A stretch of 64,000 bases of DNA from Bacillus sp. B15-48 (GTDB taxonomy: Bacteria > Bacillota > Bacilli > Bacillales > Cytobacillaceae). Made by a program: the position numbers and the translations under genes. The notes under the pieces are model-generated. The model searched no databases, was not told the DNA's origin, and saw only the letters and a list, made by a program, of their open reading frames with translations. The stretch spans positions 1 through 64,000 of the forward strand of contig NZ_WOFU01000007.1 in assembly GCF_016879755.1 (NCBI RefSeq), given 5' to 3'. Positions 1-10,096 of the stretch are shown in pieces. Within the stretch, counting starts at the first letter, position 1, and each line of letters begins with the position of its first letter.

Positions 1-92
1 TTAAAAGCAAGCTTTTAAAGATTCGCTCGACTTGCATGTATTAGGCACGCCGCCAGCGTTCGTCCTGAGCCAGGATCAAACTCTCCAATAAA
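1..92 (-). rRNA. 16S ribosomal RNA, 5' end (runs off the left edge)
   Basis: The reverse strand reads the universal 16S start (AGAGTTTGATCCTGGCTCAG, then GACGAACGCTGGCGG and the TAATACATGCAAGTCGAG stretch of variable region V1). Only about the first 90 nt are present; the gene and presumably the rest of an rrn operon continue leftwards. The mature 5' end is placed by analogy with other Bacillus 16S genes (UUUAU-GGAGAG), so it may be off by a few bases. Confidence 0.97.
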
Positions 93-234
93 GAGTAAGC
101 TTTAGCTCATAAAATAAAACGTTGGCTCATGTTCTCTATATTAATAGAAGAAACATGATAAATATTGTTTGTTGACGCTTGTTTGTTTAGTTTTCAAAGA
201 GCAATCATCACTGCCGTTTCAGCGACAGGATTAC

Positions 235-264
235 ATTATATCACATCCAAATCGTTAAAGTCAA
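235..264 (-). promoter_or_regulatory. rrn P2 promoter
   Basis: On the reverse strand TTGACT is followed after 18 nt by a perfect TATAAT, about 140 nt upstream of the 16S start. Downstream in the leader (about 191-206) lies GATTGCTCTTTGAAAA, which contains a boxA-like TGCTCTTTGA antitermination element typical of Bacillus rRNA leaders. Confidence 0.85.
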
Positions 265-335
265 CTGCTATTATTTTTAATTTCAAAGAAAATAATAACC
301 AATAGTTTAATAGAGGATTTGAAGCGAACTTTTTA

Positions 336-364
336 ATTATAACACTGACAGTGTTTTTTGACAA
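336..364 (-). promoter_or_regulatory. rrn P1 promoter
   Basis: Reverse strand TTGTCA, 17-nt spacer, TATAAT, about 100 nt upstream of P2. Tandem P1/P2 promoters are the usual arrangement for Bacillus rRNA operons. Between this promoter and the terminator at 638 (365-637) only AT-rich sequence is seen, with no gene. Confidence 0.8.
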
Positions 365-637
365 CAAGTTTTTTTACTCGTTTATAAGACTGACCTAAAA
401 AGTTATTTTTTAAATCATTTCTCAACACGACAGATTCATATCTTATCATCTCAATGTTTAAATGTCAACATTTTATTTTAGTGAAACAACTACAAATAAA
501 AATCTGCTTTTCACATTCTAATGAAGGAATTGAAACCGAGCATCCACTCTAATCCATTTATCAAGCGATTTAAAAATGATAGCATTTTAGCGTGAATACA
601 ATCCCCTTTTTCTGGAGTATCCAACAATAGCTTCAGC

Positions 638-671
638 AAAAAAAATGCGTTAATCCATCTTGATTAACGCA
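638..671 (-). terminator. Rho-independent terminator of the VOC gene
   Basis: Reverse strand: stem TGCGTTAATC / GATTAACGCA with a short loop, followed by an eight-T run. It lies about 65 nt after the stop codon of the VOC-family gene. Confidence 0.85.
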
Positions 672-736
672 CCCATATTATAGAACTAATTTTTGTATAC
701 TATTTTTGCTGTATAATTCTTATCATAAATCCATTG

Positions 737-1171
737 TTAATTCTCTCTTTTTTCCTCCCAAAGCTGTATACGTTCTTCATGACTAACCTCTTTATGTACT
801 TGATGCAGCATCCATATGTAACCAAAGGTATCCAGAAATATGGCGTTCGATACTCCGTAGTCTGATATCTCAGTCACTGGTTGCACCTCTGTACAACCTA
901 AATCCATTGCCTTTGCATAGGTCTCCTTAATGTCTGGGACAGTAACATTAACCCAACTAGTTTTTGGGTCGTCAGGGGTTGGCGCGATCAAGTGAAATTC
1001 CGGGTTTTCATCCAACATATGAAAATGTACGCCGTAAAGGGTAAAGATTACTTCATTTTGACCATGAGGAAAGTTTGAAACCTCCACACGCTCGATATCA
1101 AATATATTTTCGTATAATTCCAATGCTTTTAAGCTATCTTTCACAACCATATCAATTTCTACTCCAACCAT
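737..1171 (-). CDS. VOC superfamily (glyoxalase/PhnB-like) protein
   Basis: This is a 144-residue protein with the paired beta-alpha-beta-beta-beta layout of vicinal-oxygen-chelate proteins. Its N-terminal half runs VEIDMVVKDSLKALELYENIF and its C-terminal half runs VNVTVPDIKETYAKAMDLG...DTFGYIWML. The ending resembles PhnB-like members, whose substrates vary, so no reaction is assigned. A GTG at 1180 extends the frame by three codons, but GGAG lies only 1 nt before it; the ATG at 1171 has AAAGGAG at good spacing and is preferred. The gene is single, with its own terminator downstream. Confidence 0.8.
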   Translation of the reverse strand: MVGVEIDMVVKDSLKALELYENIFDIERVEVSNFPHGQNEVIFTLYGVHFHMLDENPEFHLIAPTPDDPKTSWVNVTVPDIKETYAKAMDLGCTEVQPVTEISDYGVSNAIFLDTFGYIWMLHQVHKEVSHEERIQLWEEKREN

Positions 1172-1422
1172 AATGAACACACTCCTTTCGCAATTTATTA
1201 AATTTTTTACCTCAGCATTATCCCCAGTTTATCAGTTAAAGTATACCAAATTCTTACTGTACTATTCTGCCTATTCTTTTATATATATTTAGTCACAAAC
1301 TTATCTTCCTCTAATAATAACCTAACCAACACACGGTACATCTCTCGAGAAAATACGTACTTTATTTTTTATGCTATACTAATGATATATTACAATATTT
1401 TAAAGGAGACTAACTTAGAATC

Positions 1423-1821
1423 TTGCGTATAAAAAAAATGATTATCGTAATAATTCAATTATTATTTCTTTGGTTCTTAAATGAATTAGGGTATTTTTTA
1501 GTTAAAACTTTTCATTTACCCATTCCTGGAAACGTCATTGGAATGGTGTTGTTATTCGTACTGTTAATAACGGGGATTGTTAAGTTAAGTTGGATTGAGG
1601 AAGCCTCGTCGTTTTTAATAAAACACCTAGCCTTTTTCTTCATTCCGATTGCAGTTGGATTGATGAATTTCGGACCGTTATTTTTAGAAAGTGGGCTGTC
1701 ATTACTCATTGTTGTCATTGGGAGTATCATAGTGGGAATGTATGTAACAGGGGTTGTTTCGCAAGGTTTGGCGAACAAGAAGGAAGGTGCAAAAAATGAT
1801 CTTACTCGTCACATTTCTTAG
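1423..1821 (+). CDS. CidA/LrgA family holin-like membrane protein
   Basis: The 132-residue protein has four hydrophobic segments and the family pattern LPIPGNVIGMVLLF near residues 33-46. CidA/LrgA proteins form small membrane oligomers that modulate murein hydrolase export, cell lysis or carbon-overflow metabolites together with CidB/LrgB. The start is a TTG preceded by AAAGGAGA; no ATG with a comparable site lies upstream. The 3' end overlaps the next gene by 26 nt, so the two are probably translationally coupled. Sequence alone does not separate the CidA, LrgA and YwbH branches. No LytR/CidR regulator is adjacent. Confidence 0.88.
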   Translation: MRIKKMIIVIIQLLFLWFLNELGYFLVKTFHLPIPGNVIGMVLLFVLLITGIVKLSWIEEASSFLIKHLAFFFIPIAVGLMNFGPLFLESGLSLLIVVIGSIIVGMYVTGVVSQGLANKKEGAKNDLTRHIS

Positions 1822-2482
1822 TATTGGCATTACAGTTGGAGCCTATCTGCTTTCAAAAGTCGCATCGAAGCGATTTCCTTCTCCGTTAACAACACCAGTA
1901 TTTTTTAGCACAACATTAATCATTCTCCTTCTACTATTACTAAATATCAACTATGATGACTACACAATCGCCAAGGAGATTATGACGTTTTTATTGGGGC
2001 CTGCAACCGTTGCTTTAGCTGTCCCATTATATAAGTATCGAGATACGCTCAAAAAGCATAGTATTCCTGCGTTACTTGGTATTGTTTTTGGAACCGTGTC
2101 AACAATGATTTCTGCAGTTGCCTTGGCAAAACTATTGAACCTACCTAATGAAGTGATCGCTTCTAGTAGTGTCAAGTCAGTTACGGTCCCAGTAGCTGTA
2201 GAGGTTTCCGCGATTATTGGTGGAGACCCTGCCTTAACAGCGGCATTCGTGGTCGCAACGGGGATTCTTGGTACCACGCTAGGCCCGTGGTTGATGAATG
2301 CAACAAACATTACCCACCCTCTTTCAAGGGGATTAAGTCTTGGAACAATTTCTCACGGTCAAGGGACTGCCCAAGCAGCAACTGAAGGTGAACTTCAAGG
2401 AGCCATCGCAGGGGTAGCAATGGGACTCGCGGCTATTTTCACGGCAATTATTGCACCGATTATGGTCCCATTCTTTTTATAA
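1796..2482 (+). CDS. CidB/LrgB family membrane protein
   Basis: The 228-residue polytopic membrane protein shows the LrgB signatures KSVTVPVAVEVSAIIGG (middle) and LGTISHGQGTAQA (near the C-terminal third). It is the partner of the holin-like protein encoded just upstream; related plant and bacterial proteins have been linked to glycolate/pyruvate export. The frame is open from 1754, but the ATG at 1796 follows AAGGAAGGTG and gives the normal family length. A strong terminator at 2572 ends the two-gene unit. Confidence 0.9.
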   Translation: MILLVTFLSIGITVGAYLLSKVASKRFPSPLTTPVFFSTTLIILLLLLLNINYDDYTIAKEIMTFLLGPATVALAVPLYKYRDTLKKHSIPALLGIVFGTVSTMISAVALAKLLNLPNEVIASSSVKSVTVPVAVEVSAIIGGDPALTAAFVVATGILGTTLGPWLMNATNITHPLSRGLSLGTISHGQGTAQAATEGELQGAIAGVAMGLAAIFTAIIAPIMVPFFL

Positions 2483-2571
2483 ATGGTGACGACTCTGATG
2501 ATCTTATCAAAGTGGCTACCACTATCGATTTTTTCTAGTTAGGGAAAAGAGTAAATTAAACATTCATACTA

Positions 2572-2598
2572 GTAACCCGCCGTGTTGTGGCGGGTTAC
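2572..2598 (+). terminator. Terminator of the cidAB-like operon
   Basis: Perfect 10-bp stem GTAACCCGCC / GGCGGGTTAC with a 7-nt loop, followed shortly by a T-rich tail. Confidence 0.85.
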
Positions 2599-2847
2599 TT
2601 CAAATTATTTTTTTCATTGACCTTCTTCAAGAATAAGCCTTTTGCTATGATTATCTTTCAAAAAATTGGGGCAATACGCTCCCGCCACGTCATTTTAAAT
2701 AGGGATCTTTTGGGGACATCACAAAAAATTTTTTAAGGAATGTCTTTGGAATATTTAGCGTTTCACCGGACTTAAAAACATCCTCGTTCATATCTTCCTT
2801 TTTCTTTATGCTCAGTTATTATTCATTGTTGATTTTCTTGTAATATA

Positions 2848-3040
2848 GGCGGAGAATTTCCGCCTAATGTATAGAGTGGAGGCTTATGGAGCGGAAATAA
2901 GCGGAGATATTCCGGTTAACTGCTCTAAATAAGCCAAAATTCAAAGGTTTTGATCATATAGACGGAAATACTCCCCTTATTTTTAAGGAAATATCGGTAT
3001 TTCCCAGTTTAGGCGGAATTTATCCGCTTATTTTTCAAAC
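2848..3040. repeat. Cluster of degenerate GCGGAAATA-type palindromic repeats
   Basis: Within about 190 bp several imperfect copies of a G(G/C)CGGAA-TTTCCGC(C/T)TA motif occur in both orientations: GGCGGAGAATTTCCGCC, GCGGAAATAAGCGGAGATA, GACGGAAATACTCC, and AGGCGGAATTTATCCGCTTA. Each can form a small hairpin. There is no coding potential. The stretch 2599-2847 before it contains nothing I can assign. Confidence 0.6.
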
Positions 3041-3049
3041 ATAGTAAAA

Positions 3050-3451
3050 TCAACATTCAATTATAACAGAGCCTTTCTTTAAAGTTGCTACTTCATTATT
3101 GATCCTCTCCATTTTACAATCCAACTCCGTTACAGAAAGGGCTGCATCCTTTAAATCTTTTTTAATCCTTTCCGGTATTTCCTTATCGTATTTATAGTAG
3201 ATTTTATGTTCTAGACTTGCCCAAAAATCCATCGCAATTGTGCGAATTTGCAATTCCACAAACACCATTTCTACTCTGTCCGACATGAAAACAGGAATTT
3301 TAACGATGAGATGGAGACTTTGATAACCATTAGGCTTTGGATTTTCGATATAATCCTTTCGTTCAATGACCTCAACATCCTTTTGTTTTTCAATCATTTG
3401 ACTTATCTTGTAAACATCTGTGATAAACGGGCAAACAATCCGAATCCCCGC
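3050..3451 (-). pseudogene. Truncated small alarmone synthetase (RelP/RelQ-type GTP pyrophosphokinase)
   Basis: From residue AGIRIVCPFITDVYKI onward the reading matches the C-terminal two thirds of small (p)ppGpp synthetases: NPKPNGYQSLHL, VELQIRTIAMDFWASLEHKIYYK and the C-terminal helices. The N-terminal helices and the first part of the synthetase fold, roughly 60-80 residues, are missing. The open frame upstream of 3451 encodes unrelated sequence running into the end of the spx-like gene. This looks like a 5' deletion that joined the remnant to its neighbour. The protein is probably inactive because part of the nucleotide-binding core is gone. Confidence 0.75.
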
Positions 3452-3468
3452 TCCTAAAGGCGTACACA

Positions 3469-3879
3469 CTAACTTTCGATCGGATGAAAACCTTCGATTC
3501 TCCATTGCAACCACTGAAACTTACGAGTATTACGGGGCAGAAACTGTCGGATTTCTTCCTCATTATAACCAACTTGAAGTTTCCTCGTATCTAAAATAAT
3601 TGGGCTTCTTAGTAACCTAGGTTGCTCATGAAGAATTTCAAGTAATTCTAATAAAGACAGTTCATCAATGTCCAAATTCATCGTTCGATAAAGACTTGAT
3701 CTCTTAGCAAGAATTTCATCCGTTCCATCAATCGTCAATTGTAAAATATCTTGAAGTTCACGAACGGTTAAAGGCTCTTTCTTAATATTCCGTTCCACGA
3801 AAGAAATTTCGTTGTCGATCATCCATTTTCTTGCTTTCTTTGTTGATTGGCATCCCATTCCATAAATCGTTACCGTCAT
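3469..3879 (-). CDS. Spx/ArsC family transcriptional regulator (Spx paralogue)
   Basis: The 136-residue thioredoxin-fold protein closely follows Spx. It shows FVERNIKKEPLT near residue 27, DGTDEILAKRS near 50, and RSPIILDTRKLQVGYNEEE plus a REFLPR-like C-terminal segment. Spx binds the RNA polymerase alpha subunit and redirects transcription under thiol stress. The redox switch is altered: the N-terminus reads GCQSTKKA, so the second cysteine of the CxxC pair is Thr. The last residues diverge from Spx and overlap the remnant downstream, which suggests the 3' end was changed by the same deletion. An ArsC-type reductase role is unlikely given the Spx-like central segment. Confidence 0.8.
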   Translation of the reverse strand: MTVTIYGMGCQSTKKARKWMIDNEISFVERNIKKEPLTVRELQDILQLTIDGTDEILAKRSSLYRTMNLDIDELSLLELLEILHEQPRLLRSPIILDTRKLQVGYNEEEIRQFLPRNTRKFQWLQWRIEGFHPIES

Positions 3880-3891
3880 TCACCTACACCT

Positions 3892-4530
3892 CTATCCTCT
3901 CTCATTTTCGCCGTTCGGTTGTTTGTAGATTCCCTGTTTAATCAATTTCATACTTAGTTTAAAGGACTCGATCGCCTCTTCATCCGTTAATCCCTTTACT
4001 GATTTTTCAATAAGGTTGTTAAAGGCTAAGGCAGAGACGATTTTGAAGATATGTAATAATTCTTTATCATCACTTATATTCAGGCATTGCCTATTAATTG
4101 ATCCCTTAACCTTCTTAAATACTTGGCCATCTAGATAAGGATCCAACACACTCGTAAAGGAACTTTCTACTCGATTTGTTGTATACAGCAGGGCATTTTT
4201 TAAGAACCACTTTTCTTCCTCAACGGATAAGGTAATTAAAAAATAGTCGTGCATTTCCATTAAAGCTTCAATTAAATCCCCTTGATGTTTTTCTAATAAA
4301 TCGATAAAGTTTCCTTTTATCATTTTTAATTTATTCTCCAATAAATAGAAATACAAATCATCTTTGTCTTCAAAATATTGATAAAAACTCCCTCTAGAGA
4401 CCCCAGCCATTTTAATAATATTTGCGATGGAAGCTTCAAATAGAGGGACTCTGGAAAACTCAACCTCTGCTGCTTCAAGCAGTTTTTCCCTTTTCTTCTC
4501 TGACAAATTAAAAAACGTTTGCTTTGGCAC
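3892..4530 (-). CDS. TetR/AcrR family transcriptional regulator
   Basis: The 212-residue protein has a TetR N-terminal helix-turn-helix (ASIANIIKMAGVSRGSFYQYFEDKDDLYFYL, about residues 30-60) and a variable alpha-helical ligand domain. The frame is open to 4569, but GTG at 4530 is preceded by TTGGAGG at good spacing and yields the usual family N-terminus, so it is chosen. The gene ends 12 nt before the spx-like gene, suggesting cotranscription. Upstream palindromes at 4549-4627 look like its own operators. The ligand and targets are unknown. Confidence 0.85.
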   Translation of the reverse strand: MPKQTFFNLSEKKREKLLEAAEVEFSRVPLFEASIANIIKMAGVSRGSFYQYFEDKDDLYFYLLENKLKMIKGNFIDLLEKHQGDLIEALMEMHDYFLITLSVEEEKWFLKNALLYTTNRVESSFTSVLDPYLDGQVFKKVKGSINRQCLNISDDKELLHIFKIVSALAFNNLIEKSVKGLTDEEAIESFKLSMKLIKQGIYKQPNGENERG

Positions 4531-4606
4531 AGCTTTTACCTCCAATCCAACAATGTGACACTCCGTCATATTATAATAAATTACATGGTGTCACTTGTCA
4601 ATAATA

Positions 4607-4627
4607 AATATGACAGCTTGTCATATT
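4607..4627. promoter_or_regulatory. Candidate TetR operator
   Basis: This is an inverted repeat AATATGACA-GCT-TGTCATATT with 9-bp arms and a 3-bp spacer, about 80 bp upstream of the TetR start. Two related half-palindromes (TGACACTCCGTCA near 4553-4567 and GTGTCACTTGTCA near 4588-4600) sit between it and the gene, so the promoter is covered by several similar sites. Repressor binding is inferred. Confidence 0.5.
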
Positions 4628-4739
4628 CGGGTGATTAAAAAAGCAGAATAAGCAATAATTAATCTGATAATTCCCATAATATTAAATATTTACTTGTTTT
4701 TACTATAAAAATATCCTTTACAATGGAAGTACAGGAGGT

Positions 4740-5170
4740 TTCCTGTCCAAATCCAATAGTAAAGAGTATCCGTACGGACAACACAAATTCCATCTTTTAG
4801 TAAACGAGTTTTTACCCATCATTATTCAAAAATTTACTAAACAAATGGAAGACCAAAAACACGACTACTACATAAAGAAACTTACGACTGAGACTTTAAT
4901 CAAGCTGTTACTCTTTGCCCAACTTCACCAAATTGAGAGTTTAGAAGAAATGAGCGATGCACTTTTAGATGGGGTCCTAAAAATTACTCAGATTTGAATC
5001 GATTAGTGCCTCTAAGGTATTACGAAAGAATAAAGCAGTGATTACGACAGCGAAAGAACATGATCGATCGAAATTAAATTAAGAATCTTGTGAATGGCAA
5101 AGAGGCCATGCATGTGTTTAATCGCGGTTATGTGGATGTGTTCGAATCTCTACCGATCACGATAGGCAAT
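4740..5170 (+). mobile_element. IS4-family transposase remnant
   Basis: Translated pieces resemble the N-terminal DUF4372 part of IS4-type transposases: FTKQMEDQKHDYYIKKLTTETLIKLLLFAQLH, then LEEMSDALL. After stops and frameshifts a second piece, KEAMHVFNRGYVD, corresponds to the start of the catalytic domain. Most of the transposase is gone, and no intact terminal inverted repeats or target duplication were found. The left boundary is approximate. The remnant abuts a truncated dehydrogenase, which it or a later deletion probably cut. Confidence 0.65.
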
Positions 5171-5187
5171 TAACCTTTTTTCAACTC

Positions 5188-5642
5188 GCTTACAGGGGCT
5201 CAAGCTGGAACATTATCGATTATGACATCAGGTTCCGAGACAATCGTTAAGTCTTTTAAGGCCTATTTTGACGCGGTTGGAACCAATACATTCTACTATG
5301 GTAAGGAACCAGGCAACAGCCGTAGCAAAATTAATTAACAATCTGATTCTCGGCATTAATATGAATGCTGTGGCTGAAGGACTTAAATTAGCGCAGAACT
5401 TTAACCTACCTCAAGAAGAGTTATTAAACTTATTACAAGTAAGTACAGGTGATAGTTGGGTCGTTAGAAATTGGACGGATGTTGTTTCTGCGTGGACGGC
5501 AGACACTGCCTTGGCTGTTCTGCTTAAAGACTTAATAGCAGCTTACAATCAAGGGGTAAAACATAATGTATCCTTACCATTCAATGCCCTATCATCCACA
5601 CAATTATTTGACTCGATGGGACAAGAGAAACCAAAAGCGTAA
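5188..5642 (+). pseudogene. Truncated, frameshifted 3-hydroxyisobutyrate / 2-hydroxy-3-oxopropionate dehydrogenase-like gene
   Basis: The reading GAQAGTLSIMTSGSE then FDAVGTNTFYYGKEPGN is followed by a frame change near 5310. It continues AVAKLINNLILGINMNAVAEGLKLAQ and ends in GDSWVVRNW...LLKDLIAAYNQG. This is the C-terminal NAD-binding_11 half of the 6-phosphogluconate-dehydrogenase-like superfamily, including the catalytic-Lys region (KLINN). The Rossmann half is absent, replaced by the IS4 remnant. It is a decayed gene, with its terminator still present just downstream. Confidence 0.75.
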
Positions 5643-5667
5643 TTTTAAATAAAGTCACACTTATAGA

Positions 5668-5696
5668 AAAGCGTTCTGTGTTACACAGAACGCTTT
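5668..5696. terminator. Bidirectional terminator between two converging genes
   Basis: Perfect 13-bp stem AAAGCGTTCTGTG / CACAGAACGCTTT with a 3-nt loop, with T-rich tails in both directions. It serves the pseudogene on the left and the SDR gene on the right. Confidence 0.8.
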
Positions 5697-5731
5697 CCTT
5701 ATTGGTTAACGTGATTATTAACCGAACTGAT

Positions 5732-6478
5732 TTAACCATGCATCGTCAATCCACCGCTAACGCTTATCACTTGTCCTGTAATGTAGCTAGCTAAATCTGA
5801 TGCAAAAAACACTGCGGACCCTGCAACATCTTCAGGTTCGCCGACTCGTTTCAACGGAATGGTTCTTTGTAAAGATTCTTTTAGTTTTTCCGGTAGTCCA
5901 TCATATAGAGGGGTATTCGTTGGACCTGGGCAAATACAATTCACATTAATGTTATATCTGGCTACTTCACGAGCCAGGGATTTTGTGAACGAAATCACGG
6001 CCCCTTTTGTCCCCGCATATACGGTTTCACCGCTGCTTCCGCCTCGGCCAGCATCACTTGAAATATTAATGATTTTTCCGCTATTATTCTCAATCATCCC
6101 GTCTAGGACTGCACGGGAGCAATAGATCACGGATTTATAGTTAGTATCGATCGCTTTATCCCAAAAATCAGGTGTATTTTTCACAAAAGGTGCGACTATG
6201 TCCCAACCGACATTATTGACTAATATATCAATCTGCCCTAAGGCCTCTTGGGATTGATTCACCATGTCTTTCACAGCATCAAAATCTGTCACATCAGTAG
6301 GTACCGTAACACATTTTCGGCCAAGCTTTTCGATTTCCGCCTGGGTTTCTTTTAATGTCTCTAGTCGTCTGCCAACAACACAAACATTTGCACCATAAGA
6401 AGCCCCCATTATCGCAATGGCTTTTCCAATTCCTTGACCTCCCCCGGTCACAATCATGTTTTTCCCATCTAATCTCAT
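5732..6478 (-). CDS. SDR family oxidoreductase, BadH-like 2-hydroxyacyl-CoA dehydrogenase type
   Basis: The 248-residue classical short-chain dehydrogenase has the cofactor motif TGGGQGIG (residues 11-18), NNVG near 89, an SSD serine, the YxxxK catalytic pair in VYAGTKG, and PGPTNTP. The NNVGWDIVAPF and ISSDAGRGGSSGE stretches and the SVSGGLTMHG ending resemble 2-hydroxycyclohexanecarboxyl-CoA dehydrogenases such as BadH more than FabG. That family works in ring or branched acyl-CoA beta-oxidation. No other genes of such a pathway lie nearby, so the substrate is uncertain. The neighbour across the shared terminator is a decayed hydroxyacid dehydrogenase. Confidence 0.82.
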   Translation of the reverse strand: MRLDGKNMIVTGGGQGIGKAIAIMGASYGANVCVVGRRLETLKETQAEIEKLGRKCVTVPTDVTDFDAVKDMVNQSQEALGQIDILVNNVGWDIVAPFVKNTPDFWDKAIDTNYKSVIYCSRAVLDGMIENNSGKIINISSDAGRGGSSGETVYAGTKGAVISFTKSLAREVARYNINVNCICPGPTNTPLYDGLPEKLKESLQRTIPLKRVGEPEDVAGSAVFFASDLASYITGQVISVSGGLTMHG

Positions 6479-6667
6479 CTACATTTCCTCACTTTACCTT
6501 TATTTAATCTCCTCAATTTCTTTCTATATCCTATTTCAGCCTGATTTTAATAAAACAACAATGATGTTTATCACTTGGAGGGTTAGTATAATATCAAATA
6601 AAGCTTGTCAGAAATGGAAAAATAGATATGAAAAACTTTCACGAATTAAATTGCACTAGAAGACAAA

Positions 6668-6714
6668 CCCACCTTGCCTCTTAAAAAAATTAAAAAGGCA
6701 AGGTGGGCTTTTTT
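6668..6714. terminator. Strong hairpin terminator downstream of thiC
   Basis: Perfect 12-bp stem CCCACCTTGCCT / AGGCAAGGTGGG. The longest T-run lies on the forward strand, with a weaker TTTGTCTT on the reverse side where thiC ends about 50 nt away. It may act in both directions. The interval 6479-6667 has no gene I can support. Confidence 0.75.
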
Positions 6715-6762
6715 AGTTGGTTGATTATTTGAGCCTTCAGCGGAAACCTCTAACAGAGAGAG

Positions 6763-8571
<1,809 letters not shown>

Positions 8572-8624
8572 TTAATTAAAGGACGAGATCTAGAACAAAA
8601 CAAGTGGATAAAACATGAAGTACA

Positions 8625-8660
8625 TAAAAAAAGCCGAATTCCATAAGGATGGACCGGCTT
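8625..8660 (-). terminator. Riboswitch-controlled terminator in the thiC leader
   Basis: Reverse strand: AAGCCGGTCCAT / ATGGAATTCGGCTT stem followed by seven Ts, between the TPP aptamer and the thiC start. It is the likely expression platform: TPP binding should favour this stem and stop transcription. Confidence 0.8.
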
Positions 8661-8692
8661 TGTATGCAGAAGTTTACTTAATAAAGATGATT

Positions 8693-8795
8693 ATTCTAAC
8701 TTCCCCACGCTAGTATGATCTAGATCGGGTCCAAAGGGTCAAGAAACTTCAGCGCGTTTCCCTCTCAGCCCAACTTATTGGACTCCCCTAGTTAT
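8693..8795 (-). ncRNA. TPP riboswitch (THI element)
   Basis: On the reverse strand the conserved core is clear: AGGGGAGTCC start, GGGCTGAGAGGG, then ACCCTTTGGACCCGATCT and CTAGCGTGGGGAAG. These form helices P1-P5 of the thiamine-pyrophosphate aptamer. It lies about 150 nt upstream of thiC with a terminator in between. The 310 bp further upstream (8796-9106) show no gene. Confidence 0.96.
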
Positions 8796-9106
8796 TGCTA
8801 TTCAATTTGATTTTAGTATACAAGAGTTTTTAATTAAATAAAAGGAAATCTTTTGTGAAAATACAAAAAAATATGAATATTAGATTAGAACCATTGATAA
8901 TCAGCTTGTATAATTCCTTTTTCAATATCTCCGTGAAAACTTAATATAAATATTTCGTTAAAGTTTGCTTGGAAATTTACTAAACTAGAAAAAAACGAGT
9001 ATAAAGCCCTTTAAAGTATTTTTTATTTAAAAACTGACAAAAACCAGGAAGAGCAATACTCCATAATAATTTTTCGTAGGGATTCATGGTGTTAATTCTT
9101 TATTAA

Positions 9107-10096
9107 TTAATCACGGTCATCTGCTTTTGGAGGTTCTTCCATCCACCCATGTTTAATCATAATATTGGCCCCATCCTCAGCGTATAGTGAGACTTCTGGA
9201 ATCAATGACAGATATTTTAATCCTAAATCTCTTCTTGGACTTGCTGCCATTGCCATTCCATAATTCCCAATCCCTGCAGCAATCATGGCTGAAACAGTAT
9301 ACATGATTAATTTATCTGAAAAAATATATGATGTTGTATCTAAAACAGCAGAATCCCAACTCGCAGGGACAGATAAGTCTTCCTTTATTAAAAAATCGCT
9401 AAATATATTTACATATTTTTGGGAAAGCTCTTTCCCTCTTAACAAAAATTGTTTTACTTCATCCTTTTGGGAAATTTGAGCAAATCCTGTGATTAATGCT
9501 TTTCCAATAGTATTTGTTTGAATACTTAAAAATAAATGAGAAATTTCCACTGAGGTAATTGATCTTTTTTCTCCAAAAAATCCAGCTAAAAAGTGTTGTT
9601 TATTTACAAAATCTACCCTTTCAGGAGTAGATATAGAAGGAGGCCTTACATATGTTCCTTGTTTTAACATTAAATCACGTGTCTTATCTTGTAATTCAAC
9701 CCCTTTTTGATAGACACGCTTATGAAGATCAACTATATCCGGACGTGTTACCAATCCTAATGCCCCACTACTAGCTGTCATGGCAAACATAGACATTTGC
9801 CGTAAATACGCTAAGAAAAATGTATCGGTAAAAAGTTTGGGAGCTTTTATATTTACATCTTGTTCTGTAAATCCGATAGGTATTGGAAAATCATCTTTTT
9901 GAAAGAGTTCTTTCATAATAGAAACATTCTCTTTAGCTGTATCGAGTGTCCATTCAATAATAGGCCGCACTTCCTCATCTTCTACCGTTTCTAAGAAATA
10001 ACTCATCGTGCAAACAGCTTGTGTATCATTTATGTATTGAGTCCATAAACCAGCCATTTCTGGAGCAGTTAATTGAATATTAGTTTTATTTTCCAT
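9107..10096 (-). CDS. DUF3231 family protein (two ferritin-like repeats)
   Basis: The 329-residue soluble protein is built of two related helical halves. The first begins LTAPEMAGLWTQYINDTQAVC (about residues 9-29) and the second VEISHLFLSIQTNTIGKALI (about 181-200); each continues with long amphipathic helices. This duplicated four-helix layout is typical of DUF3231 proteins of Bacillus, whose function is unknown. Start by ATG after GGAGG in the leader. The gene is single, with no clear terminator hairpin after it. Confidence 0.85.
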   Translation of the reverse strand: MENKTNIQLTAPEMAGLWTQYINDTQAVCTMSYFLETVEDEEVRPIIEWTLDTAKENVSIMKELFQKDDFPIPIGFTEQDVNIKAPKLFTDTFFLAYLRQMSMFAMTASSGALGLVTRPDIVDLHKRVYQKGVELQDKTRDLMLKQGTYVRPPSISTPERVDFVNKQHFLAGFFGEKRSITSVEISHLFLSIQTNTIGKALITGFAQISQKDEVKQFLLRGKELSQKYVNIFSDFLIKEDLSVPASWDSAVLDTTSYIFSDKLIMYTVSAMIAAGIGNYGMAMAASPRRDLGLKYLSLIPEVSLYAEDGANIMIKHGWMEEPPKADDRD

